A DNA stretch of 64,000 nucleotides from Diaporthe sp. PMI_573 (taxonomy: Eukaryota; Ascomycota; Sordariomycetes; Diaporthales; Diaporthaceae), in contig JAJTUP010000022.1 in NCBI GenBank assembly GCA_021399435.1, positions 930,001 to 994,000 of the forward strand, given 5' to 3'. Shown here one piece after another: positions 1-10,045 of this stretch (its first letter is position 1; each line of letters begins with the position of its first letter). The notes under the pieces were generated by a model. It was given only the letters and a program-made list of their open reading frames with translations, ran no database searches and was not told the DNA's origin. Position numbers and translations under genes: made by a program.

Positions 1-263
1 TCAAGCATCCTTTGAAACCTGTTTTCTCCCGCCGCGCACTGATGCTGGGAGATAACGCTTAGGTGGTGCACAGAACGTCCCGCTCTGAGTGAACTGTTCT
101 ATCACGAGTCGCAGCTCCATGCGCAGAATGGGCGAGTGATCCCCGCGCTCCCCCCCCCCCCCGCGATAACGGCGTTGACCCTGTAGTTGGGACGGCGCAC
201 GGCCAAGGTGGTAGTTTGGGCTGAGGCTGTGGTAGTGGTCAAATTCTGGGTAAGGTCTTTGCG

Positions 264-280
264 TGCCTGCCTGCCTGCCT
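264..280. repeat. (GCCT)n microsatellite
   Basis: About four tandem GCCT units in intergenic DNA. Confidence 0.7.
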
Positions 281-2076
281 GTCCGTGTCGCTGTTAGCTA
301 GCACCAGGCAAGGTCGCCCACAGCTGCGCGCCAGCGTGGGGAAATTAAGGACGTACACTGCCTCCCGCTCAGAGTTCGAAGGTGAATCCGCAGCTCATCG
401 GGACTCATTCGTCCCGTCTTCGATAATTCTCCTAGGCCTTTTTTTTTCTTTCGCTAGTGGCTGATGGGTTTGTTCAGGCATCCTGGCGGGCTGGGCCTCG
501 TCTCGACACGCGAGCCCTGTCCACAGCCGCTCTGCTGGTGATGGCTTCGGCTCACAACCCGGCGCAACGGCCCAGGCGAGACTGACGCCCATCTAAATGA
601 AACAGACCTCCGCGCCCACACAGACGAGATATCACAAATGCCTCGTGGGGAATCTCAAACAGAATCAATGAGATAGCATCGAGGTGGTGCGAGGACGTAG
701 GCGTTACGGTTTGTACTAGGCCATGTTCAGAGTCGAAACGAAACGCCCACTCAAACTCTCTTTCTGCGGCTGTGACACCCCTGGCCAGGGTCAGGTCTCC
801 TGGCTTTTGCAGGCCTGTCTGACAAATGAACGACTGTTTGACGGTGGCTCAGCCTCTGGGGAACCCAGGTGATTGGAGAATGCGGAGAGGCACGTGTGTT
901 GTCTGTGAGCGTTGAGTAAGGGCAGGAAAAAGACGAGGATGCCCTGATCTGGTGGTGACGGGCAGATCACGGCCCCCTTTGGCGTTTTTTCGGAAGGATT
1001 CAGGGTGACTTTCACACTTTTCCCGTCTCTTGATTACGATATTTACCTTTCAACAGGCCGGATTCGAGACGAAAGTCTTGTGCCCAAGCGGTTGTGCGGC
1101 TGATGGACACGCGATCTGCAGCAGTGATCATTCAGCCGCCGGTAAGGTTGAATATGACTAGGCCGGAATCCAAATATATCAAATGCGGAAACGACGGGTG
1201 TCCCCAGATGTTCGCGCAACCGACAGAGAGCCACCGATGCTTCGGCGGTTGAGGGACAGCGATTGGCCTCCGCGCTAGGCTGACCCGGCTTTGTGAGACG
1301 ATCAGATGCTGTAGCGGGCCTAGATAGGCAAGTTATGGCGGATCTCTAACGCTTTGCAACTCCTCGCTGAAGCCTTACGCAAGACGGAGCGACCCTGCAG
1401 ACAGGAGAGGCCGTCTTCAGACGAAATGATCTTCGGACGGGCGGCCTGCGCGTGGCCTATCGGCGAGGCTTGAGATGAGGCTAGTTCGGACCACGGCATT
1501 GACGTCGAGGTGTCTTGGGCTCGACTGCGGGTCCCCACAGCGAGCCACCGGACATGGGAACCAGATACCATCCTGAAGTCAAGCTCGTGCTCGGAGCATT
1601 GTTCATGTCGGTTGACAAGCGGAAGTGTCTGCAATAAATTAATTGTCGACTCAACCCACGTTCATGGTTTGATGCTCCCCCGCTACCAGATCTCCCCGAA
1701 GACCCAATGGGCCGGCACGCCGGGTTGGCAGCAACCCCACGAGCGAAGGATGATGATGCATCGGGGCTCGATTGGCGATGTGTCCGACCTGGGAACGCCG
1801 CCGGATCCTATGAGGTGCCTAGATCATGGCCATGGCGCCTGGATACTACGGTACCGAGCCACGTCCGCAGCGATGGGCGCAGATCATGAACTGCCCCCGT
1901 CATTTCGGATGACGAAGGTTCCAGGGCCAGGCTGAGATCTCGTGTGGGAGAATGCCCTCGCCGTTGCTGTTGCTTGCCACTGTGGGTACTCCATGACCAC
2001 GCCGAGACCGAGGCATTCTAGGGGCTCGCGGCCGGGGAGGAAACAGGGAGGCGAGACGATGAGACGGTGCTGGGGT

Positions 2077-2103
2077 GTGGGATGTGGGATGTGGGATGTG
2101 GGA
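2077..2103. repeat. GTGGGAT heptamer tandem repeat
   Basis: Nearly four copies of a 7-bp unit (GTGGGAT) in tandem, ending in GTGGGAG. Intergenic. Confidence 0.8.
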
Positions 2104-2271
2104 GGTGACGTTCTGCACGGGAGAGGCTTCAGTCGGTCGTTGGACGGCGGGTGTAGTTCGGCAAAGGTGCCGCGGATATTAATTTAGTCAGGCTGCCGTG
2201 GGACCCGTAGCACCGGAGGCTAAGCTATGCTTAATCGCTTCCCCAGTTGCGAGTGTTATTGGCGGCTCAGT

Positions 2272-2298
2272 TCGCTGAACTCGCTGAACTCGCTGAAC
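2272..2298. repeat. TCGCTGAAC nonamer, three perfect copies
   Basis: Three uninterrupted copies of the 9-bp unit TCGCTGAAC, preceded by a related partial copy. Intergenic. Confidence 0.85.
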
Positions 2299-3829
2299 TT
2301 AGGTAGGCGCTCTCTACGTGGTCTTGGATCCTGAAGAAGACTCTGCTGGCGCGATAGAGAGCCAGTCGACTCGGACGGTGCGCCGTGGTGTAGTCTCGCT
2401 TCCGACCTGCGATGAAGCCGCCAGGTCTGCTCTCATTCGCCGTTGGGCTGTGATACAGGGGCCCGCTTCGACGTCAGAACCGGGAGGAGGGATTGGCCCT
2501 GCAGGAGGCCGAGGCATGGGTGGGGCTTGGCTTTAAGGTGAGCGTGTCAAGCTAGGAGGTATTCCTCAAAACTGCCACCCTAGGTTGCGCTAGGCTGAGG
2601 GCATCTCTGAGTGGCCATACCGAGTGGAAGGAGAGTAGGAAAAGTGTTTCTGGGGGCTCGGGGCGCAGACCAGTGTGGCTAGATCATAGGTCCAGCCAGC
2701 CCTCGCAAGGTTTTCTTTTGAGACGGAGTTGTCGAGAAGGGGCACGAGAAACGACTGAAAATAGCCCCATGCGGCGGGACCCGTTGCTTCTGTGCACACG
2801 AGCAAGTCTGGTTGAGCCTGGCCTGGGCGCACAGTCGCTGGATCCAAGAAGCCGCCCACGATGCTCGACTCATGAGCCAATGCCTAGCAGATCTACACGT
2901 TCTCGATATGAAAGGCCACGAGTCTCTCGTGAGTGTATACATGCCCATCGGGAGGGCTCTAGAAATTCCTCGCCACTCACATTTACACTCTGGGATGGCG
3001 GGTATTATTGAAGAATGTCTCCATCTGTCAAGTTTAGAGTGTAGCAATTTAATTTCGGTCGGAGGGTTTTCCCACGTGCACTATGAACGAGCAGGCCCTT
3101 GGGGGGAGGGGTTGGGCCAGGAATGTTACTCAGCAAGTGGGCGGGCGGATGAGGAGGCGACGATGTGGCGGCGTTGAGGTCGTTGGTGGGCGGATGCTGG
3201 CATGTGTGTGTAGAAGGATGCTTGCCCTTGTCTGGTGGAGTGGGGAAGGGGTCCATGGCCCAGACGTTCTGACGCCCAGCACGAACGGCTACTACAGATC
3301 CGAGCCAGATGGGGCCTAGCGCGTGCAGCCGCAAGCTCAAATTCAACGTCATCCCAAGATTCCGACAAGTGCGAAACCCAAGGCGTGTATCATGAATGCC
3401 TCATCTCTTCCCGTCCTCAATGCTTGACTCACACTCCCGCGGCTCTCCCACCACCACTCTGCCATGTCTGCCCTGCCCTGCTCTGCCCTGCCCTGCTCTG
3501 ATGGGCTGTTTGCCCCGGCCTCTACCGGAGCCACAGCAGGTTTTCCTTGCCACCCATGACAAAATCAAGTCACAGACGTCCGAAGCGATGCTCCCGGTCG
3601 GCGTGGCACCTCGGCCGCCCCATGTAGCTCCTCCCGCCTTTTTGGCGACGAGGTACATCTGTCTCTTTCTGTCTCCTCTTTACTCTCCTCTTTGCTCTCC
3701 TAGCGCACCCCTGGCTCTCCTGGCTCCCTAGTCATGGTCGACGCCTCCACGAGCCATTCGAACCTTATCGGCCCTTGCCACGTCTTATCCCCTCTTGTCG
3801 CCTTGTCCGCTCGCCTCCAGGGCTGCTTT

Positions 3830-3896
3830 GGCTGGCTGGCTGGCTGGCTGGCTGGCTTGGCTGGCTGGCTGCATGGCTGCATGGCTGCATGGCTGG
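3830..3896. repeat. GGCT / GGCTGCAT tandem repeat
   Basis: A run of GGCT tetramers passes into three GCATGGCT octamers. It lies about 0.8 kb upstream of the receptor-like gene at 4698, within the pyrimidine-rich leader region but with the opposite base bias. Confidence 0.85.
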
Positions 3897-4697
3897 ACGC
3901 GTCGCTGCTTGTGCTCGGCCAGGCTTAGCTCTATCCCACCCTCCCACGGCTGTGTGGGTTCTGCTTCTAGTTCGGCTTCCATCGATCTCTCCCCCCCCCC
4001 CCCTCAGGGCCTGGCCCCTGTTTGTCCAACTCCTCCTCCTCCACCGTCATCCGCGAGTGCTGCTGAGATCATAGTGGCCCGCGGCGATGGTTGCTGCTAA
4101 GTGGCCGCACCAGTTCTTCACCCTGGCCCGGCTTCGCAGTCGTCCGCGCGGGGGTGGCCTCGTCAAGTCGTCACCAGGGACCAGGGTCGGGGCAACTCTG
4201 CTCAACTCCTCCTCTCCCTACCACCGCTCACATATCGTGCCGCCCCTGTGCGCCATCATTCTTTTTATGGACCACCCATGCGATCTCTATCTTTATGGAT
4301 GCAGTCGCCGGACTCCTTCTCCACTGACGAATCCTCTCTGTCCCTGCCCTTCCATCCCTCCAAACTGCCCACAGCAGGTCAGGGTCTGTTTCGTCTGGTT
4401 CGCCGTCGAGGGCCTTTGGGAGGTGCGGGAACTACCCCCCTGCATGGCAAATCCACTCCTCTTTGGCTCGACACCTTAGCATATGTTCATTTTCCTCCCC
4501 TACCCTACTTACTGCCGTTGTTTGATGTGCCATTCCATCTTCTCCATCCAACCCATACCATCGTGTATCCAAACATTCATTATTCGTATCGATGACTTGA
4601 CGAACGCGGGGGAGATTCGCGCGGCTCGACGCCAAAGTCCACCTCTCCGAGGTCCAACAATCTCTAAATCTCGAGCCAGCTCTGGTACGTCGCCACC

Positions 4698-6796
4698 ATG
4701 AGCGCCTCGCCGTACGGAGGAGCCTTCTCCTCGTCCGCCGATGCGAGCGGCGCTTCCGGGGGGGCCTCGAGCTTCAACGTGTCGAAAGAAGCCTCCCAAG
4801 CAATCTCCAACGGCTTCAAGTTTGCGGCATCCAAGTCGATCCGGACGTCGACCATGATTCTGGCTTCATTCAACGCTTTGGCGGCTTTTGCAACGGCAAT
4901 AGGGATCATCTACGGTTGCTACACATACAAGAGGAGGGCCATCAGGAGATCATCCGATGCGTCAGTCTGGCACTCTGAGATGAAGAGGCTTCCTGCGCTG
5001 ACCCCTCCTAGGTCATCGGGCTTGTTCTTCATCCACACCGTTGAAGTCTATCCTCTCGTGCTGTCTTTGGGCATCACAGTTCAGAGCGTCATCTTCGCCG
5101 CCGCCCAATCGATTGGCCTGAAAGCCCTGCTGAGCAGGGGCTGCACCGTTGTCGCGATATTCATGTTGCCGGGTAAGCAGCAGTGGTTCTGTTGTACACA
5201 TGGAACACAGGACGGCTAACGTCGAACCTAGCTCTCTTTATTGCACCATACATTCACCTTGTTTTCGGAGTAGAGACAGCAGTGCGGGGATTGAGGTCGC
5301 AGTTTTCCCCCCGACGAAGATGGACCGTGGCAATCTGCATCGGCACCGTCTCAACATTCTTGTTAGCGACCCTCCTCGTGGCGGCCATCAGCCGAGCTCC
5401 CGACTTCTGCTTCGCGTCTCTGCTGTGGCTTGTGAGGCCTTACGCCAAGGGGGTCTTCGCAGTCCTTTTGGGTATCTCTGTTGTGCTGCTCGCCGTCATT
5501 GTCACAATTTTTGTGAAATTGAGCAAGAGCCGCATGGTCGACCCTACCGAGAGGATGGCAGCCTCGAGGATGATCTACTACCTGATCCTCGGTTTCATTT
5601 CGAATGTAAGTGATCGACATATGATGAATCCTGATAAGCCTAATGATGACTGACCTCGATCTTAGGGTTTCATTATCCCATTCTTCTTTAGCCTTACCTT
5701 CTTGGACCCAAAGAAGCAAATCTTCCAGAATCTCAACCTGTCCATGGTCGCATCTGTCGTGGCGAATGTTAATGGTCTCATGGTCGCTGGTCTGCACCTG
5801 TTTCTCCGATCGCAGAACAATGCCTCCATCGGACACAACCTGGGAGAAAACGAGCATCACAAGGCCAAGTTGGAACCGCACGAGGATGACGCTGGCTCGA
5901 CTCACGCCATGCATCCAGTAAACAGCTCAAATGACCACGACAGAGCAAGGTCAGACAGTATCACGACATTACTGCGCGCTGTGGATGCGGAAGACGGACT
6001 GAGCCCCAGCAGCCCCACTTTCCGCCCAAAGGTTACCATCCCACAAGCTCCGGAGCCCACTCAACCGCCATCTGAGACGTCTCCATCTCACATGCGAAAA
6101 CAATCCTATTCTTTGTTCCCCAACAACCCGTTCGCTCCCGCCGCGGTCCTGCCCGCAACGACTTACGCACCAAATCCTACTGCAACTAAACCCGTGAGGG
6201 ATACCTTCAGACCACCACCCATCGTAAAGCCTTGGCTTGGCCGGGGACACAAGAGGGACTCGTCAATCGTCTCCTCGGCTACAGTCCAAATCGGTATCCG
6301 CTTCTCCAACGTGGATGACTTCCAGCCCGGAAGGCCAAGTGATGTGAACGACAGCGATATGCCGGAAACAGTCTTGCGCCCTTCACCATTGGCTCAGTCC
6401 GAAGCCCGACCTGAATCCGAGTACGTGGAACCGGAGGTCCTGCCAGAGCCGCTGTTCACCAGGAGAGCGTCGAGGGATGCAAGGATGAAGACACTGCCAC
6501 CGGTTCCGAAGGATGACAGCCCGGCTCAGCATGTTGAGATCGAAGACGAGCAGTCTGACAGCGAGAGAAGCGAGGGAAGTGACCAGGATGGACTTATTAC
6601 CCTGAGCCCCTCCGTGTACACTCCCCCGGAAACCCCGCAGAGGGACAACTCCACCAAAACCACAAGGATGCCTAGCCCCATGGGCGTTGGCTTCAGCAAC
6701 CCGGCCGCCCGCAACAACGGCGAGAAGCATGCGCCTCCGCGACCAAACGCCGGTTCAGCGACGACACCGGTGCCGTCGAACAAGTCATGGATCTAG
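4698..6796 (+). CDS. Seven-transmembrane receptor-like membrane protein
   Basis: Spliced model of 642 residues: exons 4698-4960, 5012-5172, 5232-5605 and 5666-6796, with introns of 51, 59 and 60 nt that keep frame. The start lies in an excellent GCCACCATGA context. Residues 1-50 are Ser/Gly/Ala rich. Hydrophobic segments follow (first at about 53-75), with seven predicted before about residue 300. The remaining half is a hydrophilic Ser/Pro-rich cytoplasmic tail with acidic and RRAS-type stretches. This architecture is that of a fungal GPCR-like protein. The label family C-like GPCR is often attached to such proteins in sordariomycetes, but no ligand or G-protein contact can be read from the sequence. 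The gene converges on the dolichyldiphosphatase gene. Another kind of 7-TM plasma-membrane protein remains possible. Confidence 0.8.
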
Positions 6797-7443
6797 ACGC
6801 CGCGCAGTCTAGCGTACTTTCTCGGACTGTGTCCTTCTTTTCAACAGTATTTTTTATTACCCCACAAAAACGAACAAAACCACTCCTGGGACATTAGACA
6901 AAACGGCTGTCTAAAAGTTCCTGGATTTGAGTGACAGTATTCATGAGCATCGGCGTTGCGGATTATTTCAACTTGACGTGAGGCGTACAACTTGTTTCAT
7001 TGGCATTCGACTGGACGATCTACGATTGACACGGGGCTTGGGAGGTTTGGGGGGGGGGAGGGGTTGAAGAACAAATACACTGTACAATGTGCAAAGTGAC
7101 GGATATATCCTTGGGCAACACTGCATGTTGATGGCGCCGAGACATCCATTCGTTTTGCGGACGTCCTGCAGTTAGGAAGACAGCTAGCAGACAGACTTCG
7201 ATCCGTCTGAAGGCTCACCTTAGGTAGCTTTGGCCACAGTTGTGAAAGAGATCACCACACACCTTGGTCACAAGACACGGCCTGAATTTAAATCAAAAAA
7301 CCATGATACCAACCACATACAAACGAGCACACAAGACCTGCATTTGCCAAGCGACATTGTGTGATTTGCTGCAGACTTGTGTGTGACACGAAGCCTTTCT
7401 ACTTGATCATCCATGCTGACGCCCCCGGCGTCCCAATGGGCCG
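6797..7443. other. Convergent 3' intergenic region
   Basis: Lies between two converging genes and must hold both 3' UTRs. It contains A/T-rich stretches suited to polyadenylation (for example 6848-6880). No gene seen. Confidence 0.6.
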
Positions 7444-8492
7444 CTACTTTTTCTTCCTCGACAAAGGAGTAGCAGCAGGAACAGCGGGAACAGGACCACC
7501 ACCGCCGCCCTTCCTATCCTCCCACTTCTCCCATCCCGCCTGGCACAGGTCCTCACTGACAACCAGATCTCTAACCCGCAGGCCCCGTGCGAAGGGCGAC
7601 TCCAGAGCCCAGGCCAGCAGCCCGACGCTCCTGGCAGCGGCGGTGGCGGCGTACCACGCCACGGCGCAGACGGCTCCCGCCAGGCAGCCGACCAGAACCT
7701 GGTTCACGGTGTGGTAGCCGAGGTAAACCCTGCTCCAGGCGACGAGGGCGGCAACGCCCAGCACGAAGGCGGCGGCGGCGGCGCGCTCCGCGTACGACCA
7801 CGGCCGGTGGGCGTAGCTCTCGACCATGACCCAGTCCTGGCCCCAGCTGCTGGTCCGCCGCGCCGGCCTCGTGGTATTGCTAACCTGCCTGTTTCCCCCC
7901 TGCCCACCACCACCGGCCTGCCCCCCGTCGGCAGCACCCGACCTCGGCCCGTACCCGTGGTCCGTCCAGCTGGGCGTGTGCCTGACGAGGAGGAAGAGGG
8001 CCATTGCAACGGCCCAGAAGGCGACGAACTGGGCGTGGCTGGACGGCATGCCGTAGCCTTTCCCCGTCCTGTGGATGCGGCTGGGCCGCTCCTGCTTGAG
8101 CAGCCGCTTGAGGACAAAGTTGGCCGCCTCGCAGGCCAGCTGGCCCGCGAACATGAGCGCCACCTCGGCCTCGCGCGTCGACCAGATCAGCGTCACGTAG
8201 ACGATGCAGAGGGCCTGCGGGACGAGGGCGAGCCACGCGCAGAGGTATGAGATGTTGTCTTCCGGGTCCTGCGGTCGGGTGCCGGGTCGTCAGCTTGGGA
8301 TCGTGGTATCTAGTTGTTGGGCCTTGTGTTGATGGGGCTGGTGGTTGGTCTGCATCAGACAGGCTGCAGCTGCAGCTGCCCGCCACAGACGGTTGACGGG
8401 CTCGGTCAATCGATTGGTCGGCTGGTTGGGTGGCCACTCACATAGTAGACATGTGTCAGAGACAGCGAGGCCAAAGGAGTGTCGTCGGCCAT
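7444..8492 (-). CDS. cax4: Dolichyldiphosphatase (PAP2 superfamily)
   Basis: Two exons, 8492-8442 and 8268-7444 (291 residues), joined by a 173-nt GTGAGT..CAG intron in phase 0. The N terminus (MADDTPLASLSLTHVYY, then DPEDNISYLCAWLALVPQ) and the three PAP2 phosphatase motifs identify the CWH8/CAX4 family: K-x6-RP at residues 71-79, PSSH at 92-95 and SR-x5-H at 196-203. The enzyme cleaves dolichyl diphosphate on the ER lumenal side, recycling the lipid carrier for N-glycosylation. Several hydrophobic segments are present. An unusual Gly/Gln-rich hydrophilic insertion (about residues 122-170) separates the second and third motifs. It could hide a further in-frame intron, for example a GTACGG..CAG pair. 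The neighbouring DUF2011 gene lies upstream in the same orientation. Confidence 0.92.
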
Positions 8493-8584
8493 TGCGAAGG
8501 TGAACGTCGCGGTCAATTCAAGACCCAAATGGCAGGTTTCCCACGGGCGCACCGCCCTCGCCGGCAAAGGCAGGATGCGATCAG

Positions 8585-8637
8585 GAGTCGGAGTCGGAGT
8601 CGAGGTCGAGGTCGGGGTCGGGATCGGGATCGGGATG
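8585..8637. repeat. GAGTCG/GTCGGG hexamer repeat
   Basis: Hexamer-period repeat that drifts from GAGTCG to GTCGAG to GTCGGG and ATCGGG. It sits about 100-145 bp upstream of the dolichyldiphosphatase start codon, so it may lie in its promoter or 5' UTR. Confidence 0.8.
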
Positions 8638-8790
8638 GAGAGACTACTGCTGTGTGTGACGGCCTTGTTCCAGTTGCAGAGCCTCAGTGGTTGCACCGAG
8701 AACGAGAACAGAGAGCGAGTCCCGATGGAGGAGGTGCTGCTGAGCGAACTCGAAACGTTGCCGTCACACGGAGCCAAAAGTCTACCTGCC

Positions 8791-8808
8791 TACCTAGGTA
8801 CCTAGGTA
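8791..8808. repeat. Perfect 18-bp palindrome
   Basis: TACCTAGGTACCTAGGTA reads the same on both strands. It consists of two CCTAGG cores with flanking TA. A related palindrome, CTACCTAGGTAG, occurs at 50360-50371. Confidence 0.9.
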
Positions 8809-9056
8809 CTTACCAGCCTGGAGGGTTGGCCACATGTGGCGGTGCACGGGCCAGTTTGTGGCTTGCACCTGATGCTCCAGCCTGCTGTGTGCTACCTCTG
8901 GTGTGGTTATCCCATAGGAAGATTTCCCACAGAAGACTTCGGGCCCAATGTACCCGCTGTCGCGGCGGTGGGTAGGCAAGGCGAAGGCCAAATCCAGCCC
9001 AGAGGCAGATACTAGATGCCTTTGGGTGATGCTTGACATTGTACGGACAATGTCAC

Positions 9057-10009
9057 CTACTCCGGACCTGATGAGTCGGGTGCTTCAGACGGCGGCAGCA
9101 TCTCCCCCGCGGCCAGCTTCTTCTCCTTTTCCTTGGCCCTTCGCTTCAACTTCTTCTCCCGGTTGAGCCGCTTCTTCTTCTCCAGAAGATGCTCCTCTTT
9201 CGAGAGCCTCTGCTTCTCCTCGGCCTCTCGTCTCGCCTTGTCCGCCTCCCGCCTCTCCTTCTCAGTGCGGGCCTTGATCCTCACAGCTATCCTCCGTTTC
9301 TTGCCCGGCCTCTTCCGCTTTGGTCCATCCTCTCCGTCTTCACTGCCTGTCGTGGCCCCATCTCCCGGGCCAGCTGTCCTGCTCCGTGGTTTCCTCGACG
9401 ACAGCGAGATCTTGACAACGCGCCATGGTCTCTCTAACCCCCACGCCCGTTTCCTCGCGCCCGCGGCGATGTCCTCGGCCGTGACAGCGGCGGACCAATA
9501 CCTCTCCCGCTGCCCGGGCGTTGCTTCCTCGGCCAGGTAGTAGCTCTGCGGTCGCGAGGGCTTCACGAAAGCGCCGTCTCCCTTTCGCGCATCCTCGTCA
9601 TCAGAGGCGTCAAGCACTACCTTTGCAGGCGCCGAAGTCCCGGCCGGGCCAGAGAACAGCCGGAACTCAAACTCCTCGTCATGGTTGCCCTCCTGGTCCT
9701 CCGCGCCCTCATGCTCGCGGGGGTCGGCGGCGTCCGGCCCCTGCTCAGGTGCCGGCGCTGGTGCCGAGGCGGAAAGGTCCAGGCCCAGCAGGCTTGAGAG
9801 TCGCTCGTTCAACCTGGCGCGCTCCTCTGCATCCTCCGCGCCTTGCTCTTCTGGGTCGTCACCATCCGAGGATGAGCCGTAGAGTTCATCGCGCCTCACC
9901 CTGCGGTCGTAGCCTGTTAGTCGACTACTGCTGTGCAATTTCCCGCCGTGAGGCTCAATCTCAGGAGTTCCTGGCCTGCCTACCTCTTGGCGTTGGGAAT
10001 CTCGAACAT
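9057..10009 (-). CDS. DUF2011-family fungal nuclear protein
   Basis: Two exons, 10009-9984 and 9900-9057 (289 residues). The short first exon gives MFEIPNAKR, which joins VRRDELYGSSSDG after an 83-nt intron with a CTAAC branch site. This N terminus is the hallmark of the fungal DUF2011 family. The middle is acidic (Asp/Glu/Pro rich), and a central conserved block contains the W-S-A-A-V-T-A-E-D-I-A-A-G-A-R-K-R-A-W-G type sequence. The C terminus (about 200-275) is a long Lys/Arg/Glu-rich helix, probably a coiled coil with nuclear localisation signals. Function is unknown in the family. The composition suggests a nuclear or nucleolar, RNA-associated role, which is inference. A TGAT/ATCA repeat lies directly in front of the start codon. 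Confidence 0.85.
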
Positions 10010-10014
10010 GGCCG

Positions 10015-10045
<31 letters not shown>
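10015..10045. repeat. (TGAT)n repeat in a 5' leader
   Basis: About seven TGAT units. On the - strand this is an (ATCA)n tract ending 5 bases before the start codon of the DUF2011 gene, so it almost certainly lies in its 5' UTR. Confidence 0.85.

Larger units (their letters stand above)
1..4690. other. Intergenic region and pyrimidine-rich leader
   Basis: No open frame here has recognisable protein similarity or a sensible exon structure. The segment holds several short tandem repeats, listed separately. From about 3400 to 4690 the + strand becomes strongly C+T rich. In filamentous fungi such tracts commonly mark promoters and 5' leaders, and here the orientation matches the + strand gene starting at 4698. 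An untranslated leader of several hundred bases is plausible. Nothing else could be supported. Confidence 0.6.
8493..9056. other. Promoter region of the dolichyldiphosphatase gene
   Basis: Between the start of the dolichyldiphosphatase gene and the 3' end of the DUF2011 gene, both on the - strand. It contains a degenerate hexamer repeat and an 18-bp palindrome, listed separately. No coding region seen. Confidence 0.6.
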
